A DNA stretch of 64,000 bases from Rhodobacterales bacterium (GTDB lineage: Bacteria > Pseudomonadota > Alphaproteobacteria > Rhodobacterales > Rhodobacteraceae), in NCBI GenBank assembly GCA_025362795.1, contig JANYFE010000030.1:33394-97393 (forward strand). The letters are read 5' to 3'. Of this stretch, positions 8,616-18,332 are shown one piece after another. The notes beneath the pieces are model-generated. The model had not been told where the DNA came from, ran no database searches, and saw only the letters and a program-made list of their open reading frames with translations. The position numbers and the translations under genes were made by a program. The first letter of the stretch is position 1, and the number at the start of each line of letters is the position of its first letter.

Positions 8616-9950
8616 ATGCAGGTCACGGAAACCCTGAAAGACGGCTTGAAGCGCGGCTATACCATCACGGTGACCGCGGCAGAGCTGGAGGCCAAAGTTC
8701 AGGAAAAACTGCTCGAGGCGCAGCCCGAGGTCGAGATCAAGGGCTTTCGCAAGGGCAAAGTCCCGATGGCGATCCTGCGCAAGCAGTTTGGCCAGCGCCT
8801 GATGGGCGATGCGATGCAGGACGCGATCGACGGCGCGATGAAGTCGCATTTCGAGACGACCGGCGACCGGCCGGCCTTGCAGCCCGATGTCAAGATGGAC
8901 GGCGGCGACACCTGGAAAGAGGGTCAGGACGTTGTCGTCAAGATGACCTATGAAGCCTTGCCGCCGATCCCGGAATTCGACGCCAGCGCGATCAAGCTGG
9001 ACCGTCTGGCGGTCAAGTCGGATGACGCCTCGGTTGACGAAGCGCTGAAGAACCTTGCCGCGTCTTCGCAAACCTTCGAGGACAAGAAGAAGGGTGCCAA
9101 GGCCAAGGACGGCGATCAGGTTGTGATTGACTTCAAGGGGTCGGTCGATGGCGTGGCGTTTGATGGTGGCGCCGGCGAGGACTATCCGCTGGTTCTGGGG
9201 TCCAACAGCTTTATCCCCGGGTTCGAGGCACAGCTGATCGGCACTGCGGCGGGGGATGAGTTGACGGTCAACGTCACCTTCCCGGAGGCTTATGGTGCGG
9301 CCAATCTGGCGGGCAAGGCGGCGGTGTTCGCGTGCACGGTCAAATCGGTGAAAAAGCCGGTGCCTGCGGTGATTGACGACGAATTGGCCAAGAAGTTCGG
9401 CGCCGAGGATCTGGCGGGGCTGAAGGGTCAGATCGCGACCCGGCTGGAAGATGAATACAAGGGCGCGGCGCGGGCCGTTTTGAAACGGTCGCTGCTGGAC
9501 CAGCTGGATGCGCAGGTCAAGTTCGACCTGCCGGCCTCGCTGGTCGATGCGGAAGCCGGGCAGATTGCCCACCAGCTGTGGCACGAGGACAATCCGCAGG
9601 ATCAGGGCCACAACCATGCGGCCATCGAGACGACGGACGAGCATCGCAAGCTGGCGGAGCGCCGGGTGCGGCTGGGGCTGGTTCTGGCCGAGGTCGGTCG
9701 CAAGGCCGAAGTTTCGGTCAGCGATGCCGAGATGACGCAGGCAGTTCTGGCGGCGGCACGGCAGTATCCGGGGCAGGAGCGCCAGTATTTCGAGTTCGTG
9801 CAGAAGAACCAGCAGGTTCAGCAGCAGCTGCGCGCCCCGATTTTCGAGGACAAGGTGGTCGACCACATCGTCGCCGCGGCCAAGGTGACGGACAAAGAGG
9901 TCAGCAAGGACGAGTTGCAGAAGTTCGTCGAAGCGCTGGACGAGATGTGA
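8616..9950 (+). CDS. tig: Trigger factor, ribosome-associated chaperone and peptidyl-prolyl isomerase
   Basis: Binds ribosomal protein L23 at the exit tunnel and folds nascent chains. Start ATG 8616 ([19 protein letters not shown]) follows GAGAAGGA. The ribosome-binding motif GFRKGKVP (residues ~43-50) is intact. The FKBP-like PPIase domain spans ~160-245 ([31 protein letters not shown]). The C-terminal helical arms follow. The length of 444 residues is typical. It starts 25 bases after the tRNA-Leu, so the two may be cotranscribed. A terminator follows at 9973. Confidence 0.97.
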   Translation: MQVTETLKDGLKRGYTITVTAAELEAKVQEKLLEAQPEVEIKGFRKGKVPMAILRKQFGQRLMGDAMQDAIDGAMKSHFETTGDRPALQPDVKMDGGDTWKEGQDVVVKMTYEALPPIPEFDASAIKLDRLAVKSDDASVDEALKNLAASSQTFEDKKKGAKAKDGDQVVIDFKGSVDGVAFDGGAGEDYPLVLGSNSFIPGFEAQLIGTAAGDELTVNVTFPEAYGAANLAGKAAVFACTVKSVKKPVPAVIDDELAKKFGAEDLAGLKGQIATRLEDEYKGAARAVLKRSLLDQLDAQVKFDLPASLVDAEAGQIAHQLWHEDNPQDQGHNHAAIETTDEHRKLAERRVRLGLVLAEVGRKAEVSVSDAEMTQAVLAAARQYPGQERQYFEFVQKNQQVQQQLRAPIFEDKVVDHIVAAAKVTDKEVSKDELQKFVEALDEM

Positions 9951-9972
9951 TCTGAGGAGCATGGACTTAACG

Positions 9973-9998
9973 GGGCCGTCCTGCGGGGCGGCCCTTTT
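9973..9998 (+). terminator. Rho-independent terminator after tig
   Basis: GGGCCG (9973-9978) pairs with CGGCCC (9989-9994), followed immediately by TTTT. Confidence 0.75.
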
Positions 9999-10019
9999 CA
10001 TTTGGCGATGGGGACTGAC

Positions 10020-10766
10020 ATGCCGGATTTTTTGCCTGATCTGCCGGTGGACGGCATTCTGGACTGTTTCAAGCGGTCGCCGGGAAATGAGATCAAGGCG
10101 GGCAAGTTCGACAGCCCGGATTCATCGGCTGCGCTGGTGGCGAATGCGTTTGGCTGGTTTCTGAACCGGGCCGCCGATTTGCCGCCCCTGCCGGGCGTGC
10201 CGGGCGGGCAGGCTTTGTCGGTGACGCTGGAGGCCGAAATGCGGTTTCCGTGGAAAGACGGGCGGCACCCGTGGCTGGATGTGGGCATCGAGACGGAGAC
10301 CACGCTGATCGGGGTGGAAAGCAAACGGTACGAGCCGTTCCGACCGTCGAAGCGCAGCGACTTTTCGGATGTTTATGACAGCCCGATCTGGGGCAGCAAG
10401 ATGCCAAAGTATCAGCGTCTGAGCCATGGGTTGATCGACGGGAGCCGGAGTTTCGAGGCGCTGGATGCGGTGGCATTGATCAAGCAGGCTTACGGGTTGT
10501 GCACGCGGGCGGAAAAGCGGGCGACCGGGGCGGTGCTGGTCTATCTGTATGCCGAGCCCAAGACCTGGGCGTCGGGCAAGGCGGTGGACCCGGCGCGGGT
10601 CGAAGTGCACCGGCGCGAGGTGGCGGCGTTTGGCAAGATGGTGGCGGGTGACGCGGTGGTGTTCGCGCCGCTGCGCTGGGCGGATCTGCTGGACCAGTGG
10701 GCGATGTTCGTGAAACTGCGCCCGCATGTGAAGGCATTGCGCGAGCGGTTCGGGGTGTTGGGCTAG
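10020..10766 (+). CDS. Hypothetical protein, possible PD-(D/E)XK nuclease fold
   Basis: A 248-residue protein. I chose ATG 10020 (MPDFLPDLPVDGILDCF) because GATGGGGA lies at a proper distance; an ATG at 10008 and a TTG at 10002 are alternatives. Around residues 85-105 the sequence LDVGIETETTLIGVESKR gives an Asp, then hydrophobic strands, then Glu-x-Lys. That matches the core of the PD-(D/E)XK nuclease superfamily and is the only functional hint. No signal peptide or membrane segment is seen. It stands alone between tig and the EamA gene, without a partner methylase, so a restriction role is not supported. Function unknown. Confidence 0.6.
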   Translation: MPDFLPDLPVDGILDCFKRSPGNEIKAGKFDSPDSSAALVANAFGWFLNRAADLPPLPGVPGGQALSVTLEAEMRFPWKDGRHPWLDVGIETETTLIGVESKRYEPFRPSKRSDFSDVYDSPIWGSKMPKYQRLSHGLIDGSRSFEALDAVALIKQAYGLCTRAEKRATGAVLVYLYAEPKTWASGKAVDPARVEVHRREVAAFGKMVAGDAVVFAPLRWADLLDQWAMFVKLRPHVKALRERFGVLG

Positions 10767-10885
10767 GCGTAAGACATCGGCGCGTCCTTGCCTGGCGGTC
10801 ATTCCTCGCCGATGGGAGCGAAGACTGACCGGAAGGGAAGGATGAGCGTTTGGGTGGACGGGATCGGCTTCAGCCGCTTTTACCG

Positions 10886-11836
10886 CTAACCCGAATGCCC
10901 CGGCAATTCGCGTGCCTCGGCCGCCCTTTGGCGTTCCTGCCACAGCACGAAGATGCCCGCGCCCGCGATGATGCAGATGCCGATCCAGCCCTGAGCGTCC
11001 GGCCAGTCGCGCCAGAAGGTCCAGCCCCACAGCACGCTCCACGCAAGGCCGGTGTATTCGAAGGGGGCGACGGTGGAGGCCGCGGCCATGCGGTAGGCCT
11101 GGGTCAGAAGCCACAGGCCGATGGCGGCGACGACGCCGCAGGTCATCATCAGGCCAAAATCGGTGGGATTGGGCGTGATCCAGCCGCGGGTCAGAAAGCC
11201 GAGGCTGGGGTCGGATTCATTGGCGTAAGCGCCGGTGTGCAAAACGGCGGCCATGAGAAGGGCGCAGGCAAGAAACACCGTGTTGCCCCAGAACGCTAGC
11301 GCCGAGGCGCTGTGCACGGTGCCCATGCGGCGAGCGGTGATCATGGCCACGGCATAGGTCAGGCCGGACAGGATCGGCAGCAGCGAGGTCCAGCTGAAGA
11401 GCGCGGTGCCGGGGTGCAGCATGACGACGACGCCGCCGAAGCCGAGGATAACGGCAAGCCAGGCGGGGAGGCCGACTTTTTCGCCCAGAACGCCGACCGA
11501 CAAAAGGGTGATGAACAGGGGCGCAGAGTAGTAGAGGGCGACTGTCGTGGGCAACGGCAGGCCCGCCAACGCGATGTAGAAGGTGAAGTAGGCGAGGAAC
11601 ATGACGCAGCCGCGCAGGATCATCTGGCGGGTGCCGGAGTTGAACAGGCTGGCCCGGCCACCTTCGATCCAGACGAACAGCAAGAGGATCGGGGTGGAGG
11701 TTAGGCCGCGGATCGTCATCGCCTCATACAGCGGGTAGGCGCCGGAGATCAGTTTCAGAATGAGGTCTTGCACGGAAAAGACCGAGACGCCGCCGATGAG
11801 GCAGGCGATGCCGAGGGAGGTGGAGTTGCGTTTCAT
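10886..11836 (-). CDS. EamA-family (drug/metabolite superfamily) transporter
   Basis: An inner-membrane protein of 316 residues with about ten hydrophobic helices in two EamA repeats (roughly residues 10-140 and 150-295). Examples are ACLIGGVSVFSVQDLILKL, TTVALYYSAPLFITLLSVGVLGE and the paired TVAPFEYTGLAWSVLWGW in the second half. The 'APLF' and 'EYT' motifs at equivalent positions are typical of S-adenosylmethionine/riboflavin/metabolite carriers of the DMT superfamily. The substrate cannot be inferred. The last ~15 residues are a charged cytoplasmic tail. It is monocistronic. The 253 bases between its start and the RTX gene hold no gene I can support. Confidence 0.88.
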   Translation of the reverse strand: MKRNSTSLGIACLIGGVSVFSVQDLILKLISGAYPLYEAMTIRGLTSTPILLLFVWIEGGRASLFNSGTRQMILRGCVMFLAYFTFYIALAGLPLPTTVALYYSAPLFITLLSVGVLGEKVGLPAWLAVILGFGGVVVMLHPGTALFSWTSLLPILSGLTYAVAMITARRMGTVHSASALAFWGNTVFLACALLMAAVLHTGAYANESDPSLGFLTRGWITPNPTDFGLMMTCGVVAAIGLWLLTQAYRMAAASTVAPFEYTGLAWSVLWGWTFWRDWPDAQGWIGICIIAGAGIFVLWQERQRAAEARELPGHSG

Positions 11837-12089
11837 GGTGGTAGGTTAGGGGGTGGCGGACGGGCACGCTGGCCGGGAAGCGACCCGGTGAGGTCGGGGA
11901 TGAGAGGGCGCCCAGATCTGGACGGAAACGCAGGTTGAATGAAATCAACGGGTTGGAGGGTGTCGCTTTAACAATGTCGAAAGGTTTGGCGATAACGCAG
12001 GCTTGAGCACGTTTGGCGTCATGTGAGATGGGCGGTCAAGATGGCTGGTGCAGATCGGGCTGAAGCGCCGCGACCTGGTCGCGCCCCGG

Positions 12090-13690
12090 TCAGAAAATCC
12101 AGACGTCGGAGGCTTGCAGGTTGATCTGACCGTTGAGGCTGACCAAAAGCACGGCGGCTGCGCTGCCGGTGCCATCGTCGTCGAAGAAAAGCCGGGTCAG
12201 ATTGGTCGCGGCGTCATAATGCGCAACATATTGGGCCGAAGCAGCGGTCGCCACATCCCAAGCCAGATCGCCTGCACCAAGCACCGTCAGCGTGGCGACC
12301 CGGCTGTCAGCAAGTTGCAGCATGTCGGTGCCCGAGACGAAATCGGTGATCCGGTGATCCAACCCGGTGGTTGGCCCGATCACGAATGTGTCCGCACCCG
12401 CGCCGCCGGTAGCAAAGCAGGTGTTCCAGTCCATCTCGATCCGGTCCAGACCGTCGCCGCCGTTCATCGAGGTGTTGCCGGCGCGGGTATACAGATGATC
12501 ATCGCCCGCCCCACCCATCAGGACAGTGCCGGCCCCATAGGCGAAAAGTTCATCATTGCCGTTTCCGCCATCGGCAAGGGTGGCGCCGACGATCGTGTCA
12601 TTGCCGTCAAAGCCCATGACAGTGGACTGCCCGATCGAGGCAAAGAAGTTATCGGCGCCCTTTCCGAAATTGATTTGGCATTTGAAGGCGACATTGAAAT
12701 CGGCATTCACGCTGACGCTTTCAAACCCTTTCAAGGTCGAGCCCAGGTTGTCCGTGACGATGCCGGTGATCTGATTGACCGTGAGGGTATAATTATCGGT
12801 CCGAACCGAAACACCAACCGTGTCGAACCCGCTGCCACCATCTGCGAAAACCGATTTGTCGATCCTTAGGCCAACGCTGTCGTCGCCTGCGCCGCTGCGG
12901 ATCGCACCTCCACCGCCGAAGTCGACGATGGAATCATTCCCCGCACCAAGCTTGACCCAATCGCGGGCGGTCGACAGGATAATGTCGAACACCTCGAAAT
13001 TCTGAAAGCTGACCGCCTGTATCGGTGTAACCGCTTCCAAGGCCGTGCTGATGCCAGCGGCGTCGATGTGGGCCGCGCCGGCGATCCGGATCTGCAGAAA
13101 GTCGGACCCCGTGCCACCATCCAGCGTGACATGGTAGCGGGTGGCATCTACGCTTCGAATTGTATCATTGCCATCGCCACCGTCGATCAAAATATCGCCC
13201 GAGCTGTGGCCCGCGATGCCAAAGGAGTCATTGCTTGCGCCGCCGTACAGTCCGACATTTCCCACAGTGCCGGCCAGCGAACTGTCCGTGATATAGTCAT
13301 CACCGTCACCGCCATAAAGCATGTCGTTGCCGCCACCGCCGTTGACCGTGTCAGACCCATCGCCGCCAAAAAGCGTGTCGCTCCCCCTGGCGCCGTAAAG
13401 TTCATCATTGCCGATCCCGCCAAAAGGCTGCTGTTGCCGATATCGACGATCAGCACATCGTTGCCTTCATCGCCATAAAGCGTGTTTTCGCCGGTGCCGC
13501 CGAACAGATGATCGTCGTCAAGACCGCCGCCGAGCAGGTCGTTGCCCAGTCCGCCATAAATTGCATCGCCGCCAACGCCACCATAGAGCGTGTCATTGCC
13601 GCCAAGGCAGTAGATCACATCCTGTACGGCTGTACCGGAAAAGAAGTTGTCCAAATCATCAAGATAGGTATGGTCTTCGCCACAGCACAC
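12090..13690 (-). pseudogene. RTX (hemolysin-type calcium-binding) protein gene with a -1 frameshift
   Basis: Two overlapping minus-strand frames join into one RTX protein. The upstream frame (from a GTG at 13690; no ATG available) gives GGNDTLYGGVGGDAIYGGLGNDLL repeats down to SSLL. The downstream frame resumes with GGIGNDELYGARGSDTLFG and continues to a typical C-terminus (FDDDGTGSAAAVLLVSLNG). Inserting one T in the TTTT run (plus-strand AAAA at 13422-13425) restores SLFGGIGNDELYG exactly. So a one-base homopolymer deletion separates the halves. The intact product would be a ~530-residue type I-secreted, calcium-binding protein with nonapeptide GGxGxDxLx repeats. It may be a true pseudogene, a phase-variable gene or a sequencing error. 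No secretion genes lie nearby. Confidence 0.75.
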
Positions 13691-13770
13691 CCCCAAACCG
13701 CCTGAAAACCAACAACCCTAAGGCGGGTGTTCAAAAACACAACCCATAAAATGGTCAACGATGGGCCATG

Positions 13771-13805
13771 AAAAAACCGCGCGAAAGTTGCCCCTCGCGC
13801 GGTTT
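13771..13805 (-). terminator. Rho-independent terminator of rpsF-rpsR-rplI
   Basis: AAACCGCGCGA (13774-13784) pairs with TCGCGCGGTTT (13795-13805). On the minus strand the stem runs into six T's. Confidence 0.85.
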
Positions 13806-13820
13806 GGTCCGGGTTAACCC

Positions 13821-14405
13821 TTAGCGCGCGTCGCGCGGGTCGAAGTCGTTGGCGGCACCGATGTCGTCGAACAGTTCGGCGATTTCGAATTCCGCAGCGG
13901 CTTCTGCTTCGGCGGCGAGTTCCTGGATCGACTTGCCGGCAGCCTGCAGTTCGGCTTCCTGGGTCGAGCGTGCCACGTTCAGCGTCACCTTGGCGGTGAC
14001 TTCGGGGTGCAGCACGACCGAGACGGTGTGCAGGCCCAGTTCCTTGATCGGACGGTCCAGAACGACCTGACCCCGGTTCACGGTGAAGCCGGCCTCGGTG
14101 GCAGCCTCTGCCGCGTCACGGGTGGTAACGGAGCCATAGAGCGCACCAGCGTCGGAAGCGGAGCGGATCACGACGAAAATCTGACCGTCGAGTTTCGCGC
14201 CGACAACTTCGGCTTCTTTCTTGGTGTCGAGGTTATGCGCCTCGAGCTGGGTTTTCTTGGCTTCGAACGACTTGATGTTGTTTTCGTTCGCGCGAAGCGC
14301 CTTGCCTTGCGGCAACAGGTAGTTGCGGGCGTAGCCGTCCTTGACGGAAACCACTTCGCCCATCTGGCCCAGTTTGGCCACGCGTTGCAGGAGGATGATT
14401 TGCAT
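13821..14405 (-). CDS. rplI: 50S ribosomal protein L9
   Basis: Large-subunit protein that binds 23S rRNA near the L1 stalk. The N-terminal signature [32 protein letters not shown] is clear. A long connecting helix and a C-terminal domain ([27 protein letters not shown]) follow. The 194 residues exceed the usual ~150 by an acidic Ala/Glu-rich tail (from about residue 150), a known feature of Rhodobacterales L9. Last gene of the rpsF-rpsR-rplI operon, 10 bases after rpsR, followed by a strong terminator. Confidence 0.98.
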   Translation of the reverse strand: MQIILLQRVAKLGQMGEVVSVKDGYARNYLLPQGKALRANENNIKSFEAKKTQLEAHNLDTKKEAEVVGAKLDGQIFVVIRSASDAGALYGSVTTRDAAEAATEAGFTVNRGQVVLDRPIKELGLHTVSVVLHPEVTAKVTLNVARSTQEAELQAAGKSIQELAAEAEAAAEFEIAELFDDIGAANDFDPRDAR

Positions 14406-14415
14406 GACTATCTCC

Positions 14416-14643
14416 TCACTTCACGGCATAGGGCAGAAGGGCGAGAAAGCGGGCGCGCTTGATGGCGGCTGCCAGTTCGCGCTGCTTTTTGGCCGAGACG
14501 GCGGTGATGCGCGACGGCACGATCTTGCCACGTTCGGAAATGTAGCGTTGCAGCAGGCGCGTGTCTTTGTAGTCGATGGCCGGAGCATTGTCGCCCGAGA
14601 AGGGGCAAACCTTGCGGCGGCGGAAAAACGGTTTGTTCGCCAT
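14416..14643 (-). CDS. rpsR: 30S ribosomal protein S18
   Basis: A 75-residue small-subunit protein that pairs with S6 on the central domain of 16S rRNA. Recognisable by the basic N-terminus [12 protein letters not shown], then [19 protein letters not shown] and [23 protein letters not shown]. It lies between rpsF and rplI in the conserved order, 18 bases after rpsF. Confidence 0.98.
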   Translation of the reverse strand: MANKPFFRRRKVCPFSGDNAPAIDYKDTRLLQRYISERGKIVPSRITAVSAKKQRELAAAIKRARFLALLPYAVK

Positions 14644-14661
14644 GTTATTGTCCTTTCCCGA

Positions 14662-15171
14662 TCAACGACGGTTGCCGCCGCCGAAGCCACCCGAAGGGGC
14701 CCCGCGGTCACCACCAAAGCCACCACCACCGGAACGTTCCGGGCGGTCGCCACCAAAGCTGCGCTCGGGACGGTCGCCAAAGCTGCGCTCGCGACGTTCG
14801 CCGCCGCCAAACCCATTGCCGCCATCACGGTCGCCGCGTTCGCGGTCGTCACGCTTTTGCATCTGGGCCGAGGGGCCTTCGACATGGGCATCGACCTTGA
14901 TGGTCAGAATGCGCATCACGTCATCATGCAGGCGCATCAGCCGTTCCATTTCCTGTACGGCGGCCGAGGGCGCATCCGATTTCAGAAAGGCGTAGTGGCC
15001 CTTGCGGTTCTTGTTGATCTTGTAGGCCATCGTCTTGACGCCCCAGTATTCGTGTTCAACGATCTTGCCGCCGTTGTCCGCGATGACTGCCGAGAAGTGT
15101 TCGATGAGGCTTTCGGCCTGCGCGGAGGACAAGTCCTGACGCGAAATGAAAACATGCTCGTAAAGCGGCAT
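14662..15171 (-). CDS. rpsF: 30S ribosomal protein S6 with Arg/Gly-rich tail
   Basis: Partner of S18 in the small subunit. Start ATG 15171 (MPLYEHVFISRQDLS) with GGAGA upstream; the frame extends further but without homology. Conserved elements include YWGVKTMAYKINKNRKGHY and EMERLMRLHDDVMRILT. After residue ~112 the protein ends in a 55-residue tail of RSFGDRPERSFGG-type repeats rich in Arg, Gly and Phe, likely disordered and RNA-binding. The tail makes it 169 residues against ~95-135 in most bacteria. First gene of its operon. Confidence 0.97.
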   Translation of the reverse strand: MPLYEHVFISRQDLSSAQAESLIEHFSAVIADNGGKIVEHEYWGVKTMAYKINKNRKGHYAFLKSDAPSAAVQEMERLMRLHDDVMRILTIKVDAHVEGPSAQMQKRDDRERGDRDGGNGFGGGERRERSFGDRPERSFGGDRPERSGGGGFGGDRGAPSGGFGGGNRR

Positions 15172-15370
15172 GCGGTCTCCGATCATTATCAGGCGCATTT
15201 CATAGGACGGGCTATTCTTTCCGCGGCCCGTCCACGAGAGGCTGCGCCATTGCGTGGAATTGCGGAAAGATGCGCGGCTTATAGCGGGATTGGGCGGGGA
15301 TGCAAGGGCGGTGCCCGGAACCATATATCTGGAGTTTCACTGCCCGAGAGGTCAGGGGGAGTGTACGACT

Positions 15371-15799
15371 TTAGCGGGCAGAGGGGGGCAGGCCAAATAT
15401 CGCGTCGAAGGCCCAGGTGAAAAGGTAGGTGTAGGCGATGAACATGGCGATCAGGCCCGCTTCGAGGGTGACGGCGTGGAGCAGGCTGATGTCCAGCCAC
15501 CAGGAAAGGACGGGAACCAGCAAGAGGGTTAGGCCGCCTTCAAACAGCATGGCATGCAGGGCGCGGCGTGACAGCGGGCGGCCCTTGACGGTCTGGCGAG
15601 CCTCCCAGCGTTCAAAGATTGCATTGTAGATCAGGCTCCACCCCATCGCGACTGCGGCAGAGATGGCGGACAGCAGGAAACTCTGGCCGGGAGAGGCGTC
15701 GGACATCAGAAGCAGTCCGGACCCGGCGACGAGGATGCCGAGGGTTTCGAAGCTGACGGCATAGGTGATCTTGCGGATGAGGGGCGTCATGGGATGCAT
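15371..15799 (-). CDS. PACE-family (AceI-like, two BTP domains) efflux transporter
   Basis: A 142-residue inner-membrane protein with four predicted helices. It holds two copies of the bacterial transmembrane pair domain: TYAVSFETLGILVAGSGLLL through YNAIFERWEARQ, and RALHAMLFEGGLTLLLVPVLSWWL through YTYLFTWAFDAIFG. The paired Glu residues (FETLG, FEGGL) and the W-F-D/E motifs match proteobacterial antimicrobial compound efflux proteins such as the chlorhexidine exporter AceI. ATG 15799 is the likely start; ATG 15790 is an alternative. No strong ribosome-binding site. It runs divergently from fabD, 92 bases away. The real substrate is unknown. Confidence 0.85.
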   Translation of the reverse strand: MHPMTPLIRKITYAVSFETLGILVAGSGLLLMSDASPGQSFLLSAISAAVAMGWSLIYNAIFERWEARQTVKGRPLSRRALHAMLFEGGLTLLLVPVLSWWLDISLLHAVTLEAGLIAMFIAYTYLFTWAFDAIFGLPPSAR

Positions 15800-15891
15800 C
15801 AAGGCGATTGCGACGACGGGGTCAAGAGCGGTGCTGGCGTTGTGCGATGGGGTGGGGCAGGGTATTCGAAAGAAAACCTGAGGGGGACCAG

Positions 15892-16821
15892 ATGAGCCGC
15901 GCATTCGTATTTCCGGGACAAGGGGCGCAGACAATCGGCATGGGGCGGGCCTTGGCTGCGGCCTATCCGGCGGCGCAGGCCGTCTTTGACGAGGTCGATG
16001 ACGCCTTGGGGGAAAAGCTGTCGCATCTGATTTGGGAGGGGACGATCGAGGCGCTGACGCTGACGCAGAATGCGCAACCGGCGCTGATGGCGACCTCGAT
16101 GGCGGCGCTGGCGGCGTTGGACGCCGAGGGCTTCGGCATGTCGGACGTCGCCTTTGTGGCGGGGCACAGTTTGGGCGAATATTCGGCGCTGTGCGCGGCG
16201 GGATCGCTGGGTCTGGCGGATACCGCACGACTGTTGCGCATTCGGGGCCGCGCGATGCAGGAGGCGGTGCCAGTGGGTGTGGGGGCGATGGCGGCGCTGC
16301 TGGGGCTGGATTTTGCGGCGGCTGCGGAGGTGGCGGCAGAGGCGGCGCAGGGCGAGGTCTGTCAGGCGGCGAATGACAACGATCCGATGCAGGTGGTGGT
16401 GTCAGGCCATCGCGGCGCGGTGGAGCGGGCGCTGGAGATTGCCAAGGCCAAGGGGGCCAAGCGGGCGTTGCTGTTGCCGGTGTCGGCACCGTTCCATTGC
16501 GCCCTGATGCAGCCCGCGGCGGCGGTGATGGCGGAAGCGCTGGCCGCGGTGGATATTCTGGCGCCATCGGTGCCGGTCGTCGTGAATGTCCGCGCCGAGG
16601 CGGTGACCGAGCCCGACCGGATCCGGGCGCTGCTGGTGGCGCAAGTGACGGGGTCGGTGCGCTGGCGGGAATCGGTGCTGTGGCTGGAAAGCGCGGGGGT
16701 TGCCGAGTTTTGGGAGATCGGGGCGGGCAAGGCCTTGTCGGGCATGATCAAACGGACCGCGAAAGAAGCCGTGACCCGGGCAGTGGGAACGCCGGAAGAT
16801 GTGGTGGCGGCGCGCGGCTGA
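15892..16821 (+). CDS. fabD: Malonyl-CoA:ACP transacylase
   Basis: Transfers malonyl from CoA to acyl carrier protein in fatty-acid synthesis. 309 residues from ATG 15892 (MSRAFVFPGQGAQTIGMG), after GAGGGGGA. The FPGQGAQ loop, the nucleophile elbow GHSLGEYSAL, the Arg in IRGRAMQEAVP and the catalytic His in SAPFHCALM are present. It heads the fabD-fabG-acpP-fabF group, but fabG does not follow directly: a lysE gene and an opposing DUF2726 gene lie between. Confidence 0.97.
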   Translation: MSRAFVFPGQGAQTIGMGRALAAAYPAAQAVFDEVDDALGEKLSHLIWEGTIEALTLTQNAQPALMATSMAALAALDAEGFGMSDVAFVAGHSLGEYSALCAAGSLGLADTARLLRIRGRAMQEAVPVGVGAMAALLGLDFAAAAEVAAEAAQGEVCQAANDNDPMQVVVSGHRGAVERALEIAKAKGAKRALLLPVSAPFHCALMQPAAAVMAEALAAVDILAPSVPVVVNVRAEAVTEPDRIRALLVAQVTGSVRWRESVLWLESAGVAEFWEIGAGKALSGMIKRTAKEAVTRAVGTPEDVVAARG

Positions 16822-16878
16822 CGATTTTTCTGCGAAAAATCGGGGTGGGAACCGGGGCGATTTTTCTGCGAAAAATCG
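16822..16878. repeat. Two copies of a 19-base dispersed palindrome
   Basis: GATTTTTCTGCGAAAAATC occurs at 16823-16841 and 16859-16877, each an 8-bp stem with a TGC loop. The first copy starts right after the fabD stop. A third copy is at 31530-31548. The A/T-rich stems are not typical terminators, but the pair may stabilise or end the fabD mRNA. Confidence 0.8.
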
Positions 16879-16902
16879 GGTGAGGATTGGGGGGGGGCGG
16901 AT

Positions 16903-17514
16903 ATGAACATCGACAGTTATCTGGCGTTTGCGGCAGCCTCGGTTGCTTTGGCGGCGGTGCCGGGGCCGACTGTGACGGTGATCATTGCCAACGCCTTGCG
17001 CTATGGCACCCGCGCCGGGGTGATGAATGTCCTGGGCACCCAGGCCGGGGTGGTGCTGTGGCTGGGCGTTGCGGTGCTGGGGCTGAACGCGATGATTGGG
17101 GTCATGGGCGTCTGGTTTGACGTGCTGCGCTATGCGGGCGCCGCCTATCTGATCTGGCTGGGGATCAAACTGTTCCGCTCGAACGGCGATCTGGCGGTGG
17201 CGGTGGACCGGGCGCGGCCGCGCGGATCGTTTTTCCTGCAAGGCTTTGTGGTGATCCTGTCCAACCCCAAGATGCTGGTGCTGTTTGGCGCGCTGATCCC
17301 GCCGTTTCTGACCCGAGGGGGCGACACCGGGCGGGAAACGCTGTTGCTGGGACTGACATTCGCGGTGATCGCCTGCGCCAGTGACACAGGTTATGCGCTG
17401 GCGGCGGGGCGGGCTGGCAGCTGGTTGTCGCGGTCGCGCATTCGGGCGATCGAGATTGTCAGCGGCTGTTTTCTGACGTCGGGCGGGGCGTGGATGGCGT
17501 TGAAGGGGCGATAG
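16903..17514 (+). CDS. LysE/RhtB-family amino-acid exporter
   Basis: A 203-residue inner-membrane protein with six hydrophobic stretches. The family signature VPGPTVTVIIANALRYGTRAG is near the N-terminus, GAAYLIWLGIKLFRS follows in helix 3, and FVVILSNPKMLVLFGALIPPF lies mid-protein. LysE/RhtB members export basic or neutral amino acids or similar small molecules; the substrate is unknown. Its last 56 bases overlap the end of the opposing DUF2726 gene. It separates fabD from fabG. Confidence 0.92.
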   Translation: MNIDSYLAFAAASVALAAVPGPTVTVIIANALRYGTRAGVMNVLGTQAGVVLWLGVAVLGLNAMIGVMGVWFDVLRYAGAAYLIWLGIKLFRSNGDLAVAVDRARPRGSFFLQGFVVILSNPKMLVLFGALIPPFLTRGGDTGRETLLLGLTFAVIACASDTGYALAAGRAGSWLSRSRIRAIEIVSGCFLTSGGAWMALKGR

Positions 17515-18199
17515 GCTGGGAATCAGGCCGTTGAGGGACAAGGATGGCGTTGGTTTTGCGGGTGACGTCGTCGCGTTGAAAGCCTGGAAGCGCTTCAATC
17601 ACCGGGACCACGGCCTTGCGGAGGGCTTCGCGCTTGGTGGCATCGCGCATGAAGCTGGTGTTTTGGGGGTGACCGCTGCCCTGGTATTCGATGGCGGCAG
17701 TCAAATGGCCAAAGCGGTTGACCACGGCGAAGTCGAGGCGCCTGGAGTTGATGGGCGCATAGCCTGCCTTGCGCGCCTCGGGTGAGCCTTTGCCCTCGCG
17801 CACCCGTATGACTTCACCGAGGCTGACTTGCGCCGTGACACGGTGGCCGTCGCCATGGTTTCTGACGATGTATTCCAGCACTGGCAGCAAGCGGGCTTCT
17901 TCGCGGTCAAGACGCGGCAGTTTCAAACTCGACAACCGAGATAGCCAGCATTTGATCGCGTGGATCGCTGTGTTGGGCGCGGGTGGGTCGGGTCTGATGC
18001 CTGACCGCTGTTGCGCCTTGTTCTTGTAATATGTGGCGTTGGGCCTGAAAACATACGGTTTCCGCCTGGTTCGGCTTTTTCGCAGTATCAGAGCGACGGC
18101 GAAAACCACCAATAGAAAAGCCAGCCCCCCGAGGGCGCCGTCGGGATTGGGCGATATTTGTGCGGCGTAGGGAGAGGTTGCCTCCCGTGCGGCGAACAA
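17459..18199 (-). CDS. Membrane-anchored DUF2726 protein
   Basis: A 246-residue protein with one N-terminal helix (ALGGLAFLLVVFAVALIL, residues ~22-39), a basic segment, and a DUF2726 domain at ~95-215. Visible hallmarks are LLPVLEYIV, VTAQVSLGEVIRV, RRLDFAVVNRFGHLTAAIEYQGSGH and RDATKREALRKAV. DUF2726 resembles endonuclease-like folds and is sometimes linked to helicases, but its activity is not established. The only available start is a TTG at 18199 with no clear ribosome-binding site, so the N-terminus is uncertain. It is convergent with lysE and overlaps its 3' end. Confidence 0.7.
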   Translation of the reverse strand: MFAAREATSPYAAQISPNPDGALGGLAFLLVVFAVALILRKSRTRRKPYVFRPNATYYKNKAQQRSGIRPDPPAPNTAIHAIKCWLSRLSSLKLPRLDREEARLLPVLEYIVRNHGDGHRVTAQVSLGEVIRVREGKGSPEARKAGYAPINSRRLDFAVVNRFGHLTAAIEYQGSGHPQNTSFMRDATKREALRKAVVPVIEALPGFQRDDVTRKTNAILVPQRPDSQPIAPSTPSTPRPTSENSR

Positions 18200-18332
18200 T
18201 ATCGGTGCGAAATTCAGTCTTCAGAGGCCACTATGGACATGCAGATTGGCGACTTCGCAATGCGATTTGGTCCAAAGGGTGGCGCGATGGGGGATTGGTT
18301 GCTATTGACGGATAGCTAATATGGGGATGGGA

